From Christensenellaceae bacterium (GTDB lineage: Bacteria; Bacillota; Clostridia; Christensenellales; Christensenellaceae), in the NCBI GenBank assembly GCA_022846035.1, contig AP025580.1, forward strand, positions 2,704,447 to 2,768,446: DNA of 64,000 nt, written 5' to 3'. Positions 1-7,782 of this stretch are shown piece by piece; within the stretch, counting starts at the first letter, position 1; every line of letters starts with the position of its first letter. The translations under genes were made by a program, and so were the position numbers. The notes below the pieces were generated by a model. It saw nothing but the letters and a program-made list of their open reading frames with translations. It was not told the DNA's origin and ran no database searches.

Positions 1-967
1 CCAGGCATCCGAGCACCTTGCGGCCAAAGCCGATTTCCGTGTTCATACCGTCTTTTTCTATGGTAATGACTGTAAAATTCTTTTTGCCCGCGATACCCGT
101 TATGCCCTCTTTTGCGCCGTCCCGTCCTTCAACCGCAGGAATGATCATCGTTCCGCTGTTTAAAGGGTCGTTGGTATTTTTCACATTGATGGGAATCGCC
201 GCTTCCAGCACCGGAAAAATGCTGTCCTCATGCAGCACCGTCGCGCCCATATACGCAAGCTCGCGCAGCTCGCGGTACGTAATCACGTCGATCTTTTTAG
301 GATTTTCTACGATACGCGGGTCCGCCATCATAAAGCCCGAAACGTCCGTCCAGTTCTCATAAAGGTCGGCGTTCGCCGCGCGCGCCACGATGGATCCCGT
401 AATATCGCTGCCGCCGCGTGAAAACGTCTTGATCTTGCCGTTCGGCAGGCTTCCGTAAAAGCCCGGAATCACCGCCCGCTCGTGCAGCTTGAGCGCGCCC
501 GGCAGGATGGAAAGCGTCTTTTTCGCGTCGTATACGCCGTCTTCGTTAAAGAAAATAACATCGGCCGCGTCAATAAAATCGTAGCCGAGAAGGTCCGCGA
601 TCAGAAGACCGTTGAGGTATTCGCCGCGCGACGCCGCGTAATCCTCGCTCGCCCCTGTCCTGATGTCCTCATACATCTTCTCAAGGTGGTCCTCAATTTT
701 GATGGATAAATTCAGCTCGTCGCGAATATCCGTATAACGCTTCACAATTTTCCCGTAGATTTCCCGCGTATCATCCAGCCTGATCGCGGCGTCGTGCAGC
801 GCGTACAATAAATCCGTTACTTTTATATCGTCCGCAAAACGTTTCCCCGGCGCGGACGGCACCACAAATTTTCTTGCCTCGTCCGCATCGATGATCTGCT
901 TCATTTTCAGGATCTGCCCCGCCGACGCCAGCGAGCTACCGCCAAATTTCCCAACCTTAACAGCCAT
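1..967 (-). CDS. lysC: aspartate kinase, 3' end cut by window edge
   Basis: Aspartate kinase phosphorylates L-aspartate, the first step toward lysine, threonine, methionine and the diaminopimelate of peptidoglycan. The N-terminus carries the KFGGSS nucleotide-binding motif (residues 7-12), and the family motif GGSDITGS lies near residue 165. The readable part ends as the C-terminal ACT regulatory region begins (NTEIGFGRKVLG). The gene is incomplete because the window starts inside it; about 322 codons are visible. The ATG start has a GGAGAGG ribosome binding site. It lies 17 bases downstream of the DUF1015 gene on the same strand, so the two are probably co-transcribed. The symbol is generic, because the isozyme class cannot be settled without the C-terminus. 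Confidence 0.93.
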   Translation of the reverse strand, partial: MAVKVGKFGGSSLASAGQILKMKQIIDADEARKFVVPSAPGKRFADDIKVTDLLYALHDAAIRLDDTREIYGKIVKRYTDIRDELNLSIKIEDHLEKMYEDIRTGASEDYAASRGEYLNGLLIADLLGYDFIDAADVIFFNEDGVYDAKKTLSILPGALKLHERAVIPGFYGSLPNGKIKTFSRGGSDITGSIVARAANADLYENWTDVSGFMMADPRIVENPKKIDVITYRELRELAYMGATVLHEDSIFPVLEAAIPINVKNTNDPLNSGTMIIPAVEGRDGAKEGITGIAGKKNFTVITIEKDGMNTEIGFGRKVLGCL

Positions 968-984
968 GTTAAATCCTCTCCAAC

Positions 985-2316
985 TTATTCCTCAATTTTT
1001 TCCATTTCTGGTTGTTCTTCTTCAAAATCGTCTGTCAACAGGCGGCCTTCCAGATAATACCGCTTTTGCTCCGCCTCACCGAGCGAAAACGTCTTTTTGG
1101 GGAGCACGCCGCAGGCTATCACCAGGTCAAAAAATTCGCTCTTTTCCATAGGCTCAAAGTAGAAACCGAGGTTATCGTATTCCTTTGCCAGCGATAAGAA
1201 CGCTTCGTCGCCATGAATGTAGTCGATACAGCTCTGCGAATTTTGGGCTACGTACTCCTCAAAAATTTCCTGTACTTCGCCCACGGCAAGCGGGTGCTGC
1301 GGATTTTCGATAATGATCCTGCCCGCTCCGTCATGATATAAAAACGGGATCTGATACGTCCCGTCGTGCTCAATCTCCGTGCGCCAGCGCCCGAATACCA
1401 GCTTGGCATTCCTGCCCCGCTCCCGCAGGCGCTCTACCACAAACTGCACGCAGCCCGAGGGATTCACTCCGAAAAGTACGCGGTGTATGGGCATAAACTC
1501 CACCGCCTTGTCACGCAGGTTGATGATCTCGCACAAGGCAAAGCGAAGCGGATGATTCTCGCGCTGTTCCTCGCTGAGTTCCTGCTTTACTTCATCCCAT
1601 ACCGCTTTTGCCGTTGCCAGCGAATGGTTGCCGTCGCCCACGCAAAAAAGCATGTTGTCACGGTCCGCAAGTCCGGCGATCGCCTCGTTTACGCCGTTTA
1701 TCAGCTTTGACTCGTCCACAAGCCAGCCCTCGATCCGGCCGCCGCCCATCATCAGGTCAAAATCATATAGCTTTTTCAGGCTCGTGCGCTGGATGTGCAA
1801 CGGACCGATCACGCTATCCTGCGGATCGTCCATCAAAAGCATGATATGCGGGAGTTCAATCTCCGCGCCGCTCCTGATCTTCATTCGCGGCGGTATGCGT
1901 GAAAGCACCGTCTGCTCCGTCGCGCGGATCATGGGCTTATTTTCTATTTTAAAATCGTACTGCTCCAGATCCATTGCCAGCAATATGCCCTTGCGCAGCT
2001 TATTTCCCAAATGCCGCTCCGTAAGAACGATTCCCTCCGGCAGCAGCCCCATAACGCCTTTGTTTAAATATTCGTGCATTTCTGCTTTTAAATCGTCGAT
2101 ACACTGCGCCACATTATCGCTTTCCAAATAGACTTCCGGCAATACCATATGCAGCGTAGAGGGCGCGTTTCCGACGAATTTTTCTACTTTCTGCCAATAC
2201 TCAGGCTGCGATGTGAATTGGTCACATGCCACGCATGCCCATTTCTCCATACTGACATCCCGCGCCGGCAGCAAGATCTGCGGAATCACATAGCCCCATT
2301 CTTTTGTATCTTTCAT
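985..2316 (-). CDS. DUF1015 family protein
   Basis: A soluble protein of 443 residues in the DUF1015 family (SerC-associated uncharacterised proteins). The family has no proven biochemical role. Family-typical stretches include CVGDGNHSLATAK, near residue 230, and EFMPIHRVLF. I chose the ATG preceded by GTGGAGG at a 5-base spacing. A GTG four codons upstream overlaps that ribosome binding site and is unlikely to be the start. The gene precedes aspartate kinase in the same direction, and a plausible promoter (TTGAAA, 17 bases, TATATT) lies upstream. The coupling hints at amino-acid metabolism, but that is inference only. Confidence 0.88.
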   Translation of the reverse strand: MKDTKEWGYVIPQILLPARDVSMEKWACVACDQFTSQPEYWQKVEKFVGNAPSTLHMVLPEVYLESDNVAQCIDDLKAEMHEYLNKGVMGLLPEGIVLTERHLGNKLRKGILLAMDLEQYDFKIENKPMIRATEQTVLSRIPPRMKIRSGAEIELPHIMLLMDDPQDSVIGPLHIQRTSLKKLYDFDLMMGGGRIEGWLVDESKLINGVNEAIAGLADRDNMLFCVGDGNHSLATAKAVWDEVKQELSEEQRENHPLRFALCEIINLRDKAVEFMPIHRVLFGVNPSGCVQFVVERLRERGRNAKLVFGRWRTEIEHDGTYQIPFLYHDGAGRIIIENPQHPLAVGEVQEIFEEYVAQNSQSCIDYIHGDEAFLSLAKEYDNLGFYFEPMEKSEFFDLVIACGVLPKKTFSLGEAEQKRYYLEGRLLTDDFEEEQPEMEKIEE

Positions 2317-2420
2317 TGTTTCCTCCACTTTTTAGCCGTTTTCCATCCATCCAAAGATACATAGTATAATATATCAGCAAAACGCCGTCTTTTCAAGTAA
2401 AAAGGCAAAAGACCGCGCTT

Positions 2421-3830
2421 TCAGATAATAAACGGAGCGGCCTGCGGTTTTTGCTCAAGCAAGGCGCGCAGGATGTGCAGCCCCTTTCCGAGCTGCTGCT
2501 TTGTCGGTGCGGCGGAAAGCGATACGCGCACCGCGTCAAAGGGAAAATCGCTGCCGACGACAAACTTTTCTGCGCAAAACACGTTCACGCCTTCATCCCG
2601 CGCCGCCGCCTCAAACTCCCGCCCGTGTATCCCTTCAGGCAAAATAAGCCAGCGAAAATAATCCCGCCGCCCGCCGCGCACATCGTAACCTGCCAAAATC
2701 TTGTCCGCGAGCGCGTTGCGTGCCTGCGCCTCGGTTCTCTTTTTACGGATGATCTCGTCCGCAAGGCCCGTGCGCACCAGATGGGCAACGATCTGTGTAT
2801 TAAAGTGCGAAGTCATCAGGTTTATGTTGCGTATCCCGAGGTCGATACGCGTGCGGAATTCCTGCGCTACCGCCAAAAACGCTACGCGCAGTCCAGCGGA
2901 CAACGCCTTGGACGTACCGCTGATATAAACGCTGCGTTCGGGCACGTAGGCAGAGATTGGTTTTACGCCCGTATTTTTGAGGAATGCATAAGTATCGTCC
3001 TCCAAAAGAATCAATCCATTTTCACGGATCACCCGCGCCACCGCCTGGCGCCGCTCTGCCGGCATGGAATAGGCGGTCGGGTTCTGGCATTCGGCCATCA
3101 GGTATATGCCCTTGATTTTGTCGTTGCGGCATAACCGCCGCAGTTCTTCCACATCCATACCGTCCCTGTCCATATCCACGGGCACTAGCCGGATCCCCAG
3201 CATATAGGCAAGGTTTTTAAAGCCGGTATATGTAAAACGGTCGGTCACGATTTTATCTCCCGCCGAAAAAAGCGACGTCAAAATAATCGCCAGCGCGTTT
3301 TGCACGCCGGACACCACAAATATATGCTGCGGCGTAACCGTATAATTCATTTTCTTGAGCCACGCTACGCCAAGCTGGCGGTCCTCGTCCTTTTTTTGCG
3401 GCGCGTCGTACGACAAACAATCCTCGATGTCCGGACTGTGGGCGACATGGCGCATAGCCCCGATAATATACTGGTCCTTGTCGTGCAAGGGAAATATCAT
3501 CCCCAGATCGATCAGGTTCGGCGTGCTCGTGCCGTCGGCGGTCGTCGTCGCGTCGGACGCGAGCACATCCGAAGAAATAAATGTACCCTTTCCCACCGTT
3601 GCGAAAATCAGTCCGCGCTGTTCGCATATTTTAAACGCCCGCGTAACGGTGCTTAGGTTAAGGCCGAGAAAATCGGCCAGTTCACGCTGCGGCGGCAGCT
3701 TGTCCCCCGGCTTTAACACACCATTTTTGATGTCGCGCTTAAGGGCGTTCACAATCTCCAGATAAACGGGACCTTCTCCTCGTTTTATTTCCGGCTGCCA
3801 ACTCAGGTCGTCATAAAAAAATCCTGCCAT
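2421..3830 (-). CDS. MocR-family PLP-dependent transcriptional regulator
   Basis: A 469-residue fusion of an N-terminal GntR-type winged helix (about residues 18-85, with the PGDKLPPQRELADFLGLN signature) to a fold-type I aminotransferase domain. The PLP lysine is expected at K308 in SGTSKAL, and the upstream aspartate pair is in LLEDDTY. MocR proteins sense PLP or an aminated ligand and regulate a neighbouring gene. It is divergent from an ECF transporter S component, and the gap holds three copies of a 16-base operator-like repeat, so that transporter is the obvious target. The ATG at MAGFF follows AAAGGAG. The frame stays open 31 codons further upstream, into the operator region, which argues against a longer form. 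Confidence 0.92.
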   Translation of the reverse strand: MAGFFYDDLSWQPEIKRGEGPVYLEIVNALKRDIKNGVLKPGDKLPPQRELADFLGLNLSTVTRAFKICEQRGLIFATVGKGTFISSDVLASDATTTADGTSTPNLIDLGMIFPLHDKDQYIIGAMRHVAHSPDIEDCLSYDAPQKKDEDRQLGVAWLKKMNYTVTPQHIFVVSGVQNALAIILTSLFSAGDKIVTDRFTYTGFKNLAYMLGIRLVPVDMDRDGMDVEELRRLCRNDKIKGIYLMAECQNPTAYSMPAERRQAVARVIRENGLILLEDDTYAFLKNTGVKPISAYVPERSVYISGTSKALSAGLRVAFLAVAQEFRTRIDLGIRNINLMTSHFNTQIVAHLVRTGLADEIIRKKRTEAQARNALADKILAGYDVRGGRRDYFRWLILPEGIHGREFEAAARDEGVNVFCAEKFVVGSDFPFDAVRVSLSAAPTKQQLGKGLHILRALLEQKPQAAPFII

Positions 3831-3856
3831 GTCTGCTCCTTTAAATTTGTATTGCA

Positions 3857-3953
3857 TACAATTATACCATTGAAACCGCTCTGCAACAATAATATAATAC
3901 AATTGTACCATAATTAAATGCATACAATTTATTTTTTAATGGTACAATTATAT
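3857..3953. promoter_or_regulatory. three-copy operator-like repeat between mocR and ECF S component
   Basis: The 16-base element ATACAATTGTACCATT occurs at 3857-3872 (one mismatch) and 3897-3912 (one mismatch) in plus orientation, and at 3938-3953 in inverted orientation (one mismatch). The prefix TGCATACAATT also occurs twice (3853 and 3919). Two direct copies plus an inverted copy between a MocR gene and its divergent neighbour is the arrangement known for MocR operators. Binding is inferred, not shown. Confidence 0.7.
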
Positions 3954-4018
3954 CCGGACGTTTGCATTGCAAAAATGACGTTTAAAGTATATAAAAAAGC
4001 AAAGCGAGGAAAAGTATC

Positions 4019-4540
4019 ATGCAGGATAAGACAAAAAAACTAACGACCACGGCGGTTATGACCGCGCTCGTTTTTGTGGTGACGCTGCTCATTTACATTC
4101 CGGTACCCGCCGTCAAAGGCGCATACTTCAATATCGGCGATGTGATCATTTATTGCCTGTCGTTTATCCTTGGCGGCCCTTACGCCGTGTTTGCCGCGGC
4201 GGTAGGCAGCGCGCTCGCGGACTTAACGCTTGGCTCGGTGATCTATATTCCCGCCACGCTTGTAATCAAGGGATGCATGGCGCTCATCGTTGGCGTGCTG
4301 ACTTTAAGAAGCGTTTCTTTCGGGCGTTACCTGTTTGCGTGCGTCATTGCGGGGCTTGTGATGGCGTTTGGTTATTGCACATATGAATTCTTCGTGATCG
4401 GCGGATGGGCTGCCGCCGCCGCCACCTTTATTCCCAATATGATCCAGGCAGGCTGCGGAATCGCAATCGCCGCCGCGCTTTATCACCCCATGCGCTCGCT
4501 GCGCAGCCGGTTTGCCCTGCGCCCTAAACTATCCTGCTGA
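4019..4540 (+). CDS. ECF transporter S component (vitamin-type), substrate unknown
   Basis: A small hydrophobic protein of 173 residues with about five to six membrane segments. The fold signature is AVMTALVFVVTLLIYIPVP, followed by YFNIGDVIIY, LGGPYAVFAAAVGSALADL and PATLVIKG. This matches substrate-binding S components of energy-coupling factor transporters, which pair with a shared EcfAAT module encoded elsewhere. It has a GAGG ribosome binding site. Divergent transcription from a MocR regulator suggests a ligand tied to PLP sensing, such as pyridoxine, or a related vitamin or precursor; this is an inference. The 3' end overlaps the convergent acetyltransferase gene by 12 bases. Confidence 0.85.
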   Translation: MQDKTKKLTTTAVMTALVFVVTLLIYIPVPAVKGAYFNIGDVIIYCLSFILGGPYAVFAAAVGSALADLTLGSVIYIPATLVIKGCMALIVGVLTLRSVSFGRYLFACVIAGLVMAFGYCTYEFFVIGGWAAAAATFIPNMIQAGCGIAIAAALYHPMRSLRSRFALRPKLSC

Positions 4541-5146
4541 GTTACGGGTTTTAGGGTATGCCCTCAGTTTTTCGTAAATAATAGGCCACGCGGCCTGAAA
4601 ATCTTTCTCATAGTCTCTGCCGCCTTTCCAAGCGGCGGAGACTTTTCCTGTATAGGGCACGAAGCCGAACTGCATATAAATATTGATCGCCTTGTAGTTC
4701 CACGTGGAAGAACTCAGGTACAAGATCCCGTCCGTATCCAGCTTTTGGTAAAGGTCCAGCAAATACGTGAGCAACGCTTTTACCAGTCCTTTTCCCTGAT
4801 ATTCCGGCGCGGTGGATACCCAGTGTATGCGCAGGTGCTCCGCTCCCAGATGGCCGCCCGGCCAAAGCGACGCTGTCGCCGCGACCCCGCCCGCTTCATT
4901 TAATACGAAAACGCATTGCTTTTCCAATAGCTGCGGCCTGCTCAAAAATTCCCTGCGGAAAAGATCACGCGCCTTATCAAGCGTATCCGTTTGCCCGAGT
5001 AGGTAAATCAGCTCCGCCCACTTTTGTTCATAGCCCGAACGGTATCCGCAAAACCGAAATCCTTCCGGCAGTCTATGCCTCGGGTATCGCGCCGTATCCG
5101 GCTTTTGCATAAGCACATCGAAGTGAGGAACCGTTTTGTCCAGCAT
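4529..5146 (-). CDS. GNAT family N-acetyltransferase
   Basis: A 205-residue acyltransferase of the GNAT fold. The acetyl-CoA binding segment is VSTAPEYQGKGLVKALLTYLL (motif A, Q/RxxGxG/A type), about residues 110-130, and the motif-B-like NYKAINIYMQFGF is near residue 147. The substrate is not predictable. The start ATG has AAAGGAG at good spacing. The gene ends inside the 3' end of the convergent ECF gene, so the two transcripts overlap. It is followed on the same strand by nothing closely coupled. Confidence 0.85.
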   Translation of the reverse strand: MLDKTVPHFDVLMQKPDTARYPRHRLPEGFRFCGYRSGYEQKWAELIYLLGQTDTLDKARDLFRREFLSRPQLLEKQCVFVLNEAGGVAATASLWPGGHLGAEHLRIHWVSTAPEYQGKGLVKALLTYLLDLYQKLDTDGILYLSSSTWNYKAINIYMQFGFVPYTGKVSAAWKGGRDYEKDFQAAWPIIYEKLRAYPKTRNSAG

Positions 5147-5176
5147 ATCGCCTGCTCCTTTCCTAAAGACGCGATC

Positions 5177-5722
5177 CTATAACGCGCTGCCCGTTTTTGG
5201 CACAAACAACCGCGATAAATCCACACCTTCCAGTTCAAGCAGCTTTATTTTTGCTGGGATTCCGCCCGCATATCCCGTCAGGCTGCCGTTTGAGCCTACT
5301 ACGCGGTGGCAGGGGATTATGATAGAGATCGGGTTGTGCCCGACTGCGCCGCCGACCGCTTGGCCCGACATGCTTTCCCTGCCCATCTTTGCCGCTATTT
5401 GTTTCGCAATATCGCCATAGGTGACTACTTCACCGTAGGGGATTTCGCATAAAATATTCCAAACCTCCTGGCGAAATTCGCTGCCCAGGGGAGCAAGCGG
5501 CAATTCGGAAATATCCGGCTTTTTTTCCGCAAAATACCGCTCCAGCCATTTTTTTGCGGCGCAAAATACCGGCGTGTCGCTGTTCTCCGTCATCGCTTGA
5601 ACTATGGAGCCTCCGTGGTATTTCTGTCCTTCCAACCACAGCCCGACAAGCTTACTCCCGCCAGCGTCGCACGCGAGCGTAATAGTTCCCACGGGCGAGG
5701 AACAGGCCGTTTTATAATACAT
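5177..5722 (-). CDS. ogt: methylated-DNA--protein-cysteine S-methyltransferase
   Basis: A suicidal DNA-repair protein that moves the methyl group from O6-methylguanine to its own cysteine. The active-site PCHR motif sits at residues 137-140 (acceptor Cys138), preceded by GGAVGHNPISII and followed by the VVGSNGSLTGYAGG loop. The DNA-binding segment PYGEVVTYGDIAKQIA is at 95-110. The length, 181 residues, is normal for the family. The MYYK start is chosen for the AAGGCGG upstream; the open frame extends 26 codons further but into the preceding terminator hairpin. Confidence 0.95.
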   Translation of the reverse strand: MYYKTACSSPVGTITLACDAGGSKLVGLWLEGQKYHGGSIVQAMTENSDTPVFCAAKKWLERYFAEKKPDISELPLAPLGSEFRQEVWNILCEIPYGEVVTYGDIAKQIAAKMGRESMSGQAVGGAVGHNPISIIIPCHRVVGSNGSLTGYAGGIPAKIKLLELEGVDLSRLFVPKTGSAL

Positions 5723-5764
5723 GGGATTACCGCCTTTCTTTCGTAATAGGAATATAAATAGCAA

Positions 5765-5796
5765 AACAGCGCAGCCTTTTGGCTGCGCTGTTATTT
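5765..5796 (-). terminator. rho-independent terminator after the TM2 gene
   Basis: A perfect 12-base-pair stem (AACAGCGCAGCC with GGCTGCGCTGTT) closes a 4-base loop. On the minus strand it is followed by TTTTGC, immediately after the zinc-ribbon/TM2 gene and before ogt. Confidence 0.85.
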
Positions 5797-5804
5797 TCAC
5801 GATA

Positions 5805-6272
5805 CTAATTGATGAGCGGCCTGCCGTCCGAATCTGTATTGATACTGCCCGTAAGAATCATGATACCTTCCACAAGGCCCCAGATTCCGGAGATCGTCGT
5901 TGTGATGCCGAATGTAACAAATCCGAGCAATCCCAGAATTAGCTGTCCGACCGCCTTGCTGGTAAAACCAAGATAGAAGTTGTGGATACCCAGCCATCCT
6001 AAAAAGATACCGAGGATACCGGCCGCGATCTTTGATTTGGACTGCGGAGTCGCATAAGGATTCGCCCCCTGCTGGTTTTGCTGCTGCGTTCCGCTTTTGG
6101 GAACAAGCCCCGCGCCGCATTTGACGCATACGACCGCTTCCGGATCGGACTTTGCGCCGCAATTCCAGCAATAGTCATGTCCGGTGCCGACCGGCACCCC
6201 GCAACCCATGCATACCGTCTCGCCCGGGTTTAATTGCTTGCCGCAATTTCTGCAATATTTAAATTCTGCCAT
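5805..6272 (-). CDS. double zinc-ribbon TM2 domain membrane protein
   Basis: A protein of 155 residues with two N-terminal zinc ribbons (CRNCG...CMGCG at residues 7-25 and CWNCG...CVKCG at about 35-53). A Gln/Pro-rich linker and a C-terminal TM2 domain follow, with GIFLGWLGIHNFYLG and a second hydrophobic segment. TM2 proteins are small two-span membrane proteins of unknown molecular role; the ribbons should lie in the cytoplasm. GGAGG precedes the ATG. It is transcribed alone and ends at a strong hairpin terminator. Confidence 0.9.
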   Translation of the reverse strand: MAEFKYCRNCGKQLNPGETVCMGCGVPVGTGHDYCWNCGAKSDPEAVVCVKCGAGLVPKSGTQQQNQQGANPYATPQSKSKIAAGILGIFLGWLGIHNFYLGFTSKAVGQLILGLLGFVTFGITTTISGIWGLVEGIMILTGSINTDSDGRPLIN

Positions 6273-6486
6273 TTAGAATACCTCCTACTTCGTTGCGTCC
6301 GCTTTGTTTGCTCCATAGCAACCCTGTTACTGCTTTACGCCGCGCAACTTCCCTTTCTTGCTTTCAGTATACGGGGCGAAAAACCGCGTGTCAACGCGAT
6401 TTCACGTTATTTCGCGTTTCTTCATAAAGTCTTAAGAGGTTTGGTTGGTTTTTGTTTAGGAATAAAGACTACTATTTCGTTTTCTT

Positions 6487-6729
6487 TTATTTGATCTCCT
6501 GTTCCAGCCCGTCAAATTCCGGCGTACTGAAAAACTCGCCAAGGGTAATTCCAAATCCGTCACATAATTTTTTGATGTTAACAATCCCTGGGTTTTGGCT
6601 TTCGCCGTTTAGTATACTTTTCACTGTTCCCTGTGGTACTGCCGAAAAGTTGGCAATACTGTTCGGATTGAAGCCTTTCTCTTTACATAGCTGCCTAATC
6701 CTGAAAGCGACTGCTTCTTGTGTATTCAT
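6487..6729 (-). CDS. small XRE-family helix-turn-helix regulator
   Basis: An 80-residue protein that is almost entirely a Cro/CI-type helix-turn-helix. NSIANFSAVPQGTVKSILNG forms the recognition region, and the tail is the typical IKKLCDGFGITLGEFF. It could bind DNA as a dimer and has no effector domain. It sits in an AT-rich patch with a second XRE gene, both facing away from a SLOG gene. The base composition is lower in GC than the flanks, which suggests possible horizontal acquisition. The target is unknown. The 214 bases between it and the TM2 gene hold no recognisable feature. Confidence 0.78.
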   Translation of the reverse strand: MNTQEAVAFRIRQLCKEKGFNPNSIANFSAVPQGTVKSILNGESQNPGIVNIKKLCDGFGITLGEFFSTPEFDGLEQEIK

Positions 6730-6803
6730 TTATTTGTCTCCATTAGTGACTTCAGCCGTAATTTTATAAGAAAAAAGCGAAATATCATTCCGCCTTTTCC
6801 AAT

Positions 6804-7046
6804 CTACTTTTTAAACTCCAAAACATCACTTATACTACAGTCCAATACAAAACATACTCTTGCAAGAATATCCAAATCCACCCTTTCAAGATTCCCTTTA
6901 TATAACCGATCGATCACTTCAAACCGAACATCTGTTAATTTAGCTAATTTGTTTCTGGCAATCTTTTTCTGATCCATGACTTGATTGACTTTTAAAACAA
7001 TCTTGCCATAATCCCTCATTTCCAGAACAGATTTATAATTTTCCAT
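6804..7046 (-). CDS. small XRE-like helix-turn-helix regulator
   Basis: An 80-residue protein whose segment NKLAKLTDVRFEVIDRLYKG, followed by LDILARVCFVLDCSISDVLEF, matches compact YozG-like Cro/CI regulators. It lies directly divergent from the SLOG-family gene with about 105 bases between them. Two AT-rich palindromes in that gap are candidate operators. A GAGG lies upstream of the ATG at a long spacing; a second ATG ten codons in (MRDYG) is possible. Like the neighbouring XRE gene, it is AT-rich relative to the window. Confidence 0.78.
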   Translation of the reverse strand: MENYKSVLEMRDYGKIVLKVNQVMDQKKIARNKLAKLTDVRFEVIDRLYKGNLERVDLDILARVCFVLDCSISDVLEFKK

Positions 7047-7089
7047 TTACATATCAACCTCATTTTAAGTCTATCTCCATAGTTACATA

Positions 7090-7135
7090 TTGCATATTCC
7101 CTTTTATATAGTTACTATATAAATAGTTATTTATA
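7090..7135 (+). promoter_or_regulatory. promoter with overlapping palindromes before SLOG gene
   Basis: A promoter-like pair (TTGCAT at 7090, 17-base spacer, TACTAT at 7113) overlaps two perfect palindromes: ATATAGT-T-ACTATAT (7106-7120) and TATAAATA-GT-TATTTATA (7118-7135). Their position over the -10 region suits repression by the divergent XRE protein, which is an inference. Confidence 0.5.
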
Positions 7136-7151
7136 ACATTGGGGGATTTTT

Positions 7152-7670
7152 ATGAACAAAGAAACTACCTGCTGCTTCACCGGACACCGCCCGCATAAAC
7201 TGCCTTTCCTGCTAGACGAGGACCATCCGCAGTATCGGCTTTTAAAGCAACGGCTTACCAAAGAAATATTGGAAAAAATATTAATGCACGATTGCGATAC
7301 TTTCCTCACCGGAATGGCGCAGGGCGTTGATATGCTGTGCGCCGAGCTGGTCTTGAAACTGCGTAAACTGATCGGCGTTCCGCTGCGGCTTGTCTGCGTA
7401 ATCCCTTATCTTGCACAGGCGCAGCGTTGGCATGCGGCGGAACAGGAACGGTATAAAAACATCCTTGCGCGTGCAGACCATAAAATTCTCTTAAGCAATG
7501 AATATACCGACGGCTGCCTGCTTGCCCGCAACCGTTTTTTGGTCGACCATTCCATGCACATCATCGCCGTTTACAGTAAATCCTCTGCGGGTGGAACAAA
7601 ATATACCGTGGAATATGCGCTGCAAAAGGGATTGTCCGTCAATATCATTGATCCAAACAACTGCAGATAA
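7152..7670 (+). CDS. SLOG family protein (DUF1273/YpsA-like)
   Basis: A 172-residue Rossmann-like protein starting with CCFTGHRPHKLPF, the hallmark of the DUF1273/YpsA branch of the SLOG superfamily. The downstream DTFLTGMAQGVDMLCAELVL and the terminal GGTKYTVEYALQKGL form the expected nucleotide-binding pocket. SLOG domains are thought to bind or process nucleotide ligands, and YpsA of Bacillus affects cell division, but no activity is established for this protein. GGGGGA lies upstream of the ATG. The divergent XRE regulator and shared palindromes suggest repression. No clear terminator follows. Confidence 0.87.
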   Translation: MNKETTCCFTGHRPHKLPFLLDEDHPQYRLLKQRLTKEILEKILMHDCDTFLTGMAQGVDMLCAELVLKLRKLIGVPLRLVCVIPYLAQAQRWHAAEQERYKNILARADHKILLSNEYTDGCLLARNRFLVDHSMHIIAVYSKSSAGGTKYTVEYALQKGLSVNIIDPNNCR

Positions 7671-7782
7671 AAACAACTTCCTAAAGTTCCGGATTTTTTT
7701 AATTTCCTCTTTTTTCCTGTTCGCGCTTATGCTACATTAATATACGGTGGTATTTTATCTTTGGCGGGGACGGTATAGTATT

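Noticed and set aside
1608..2131. Plus-strand frames opposite the DUF1015 gene
   Set aside because: Shadows of the coding strand with no ribosome binding site or domain.
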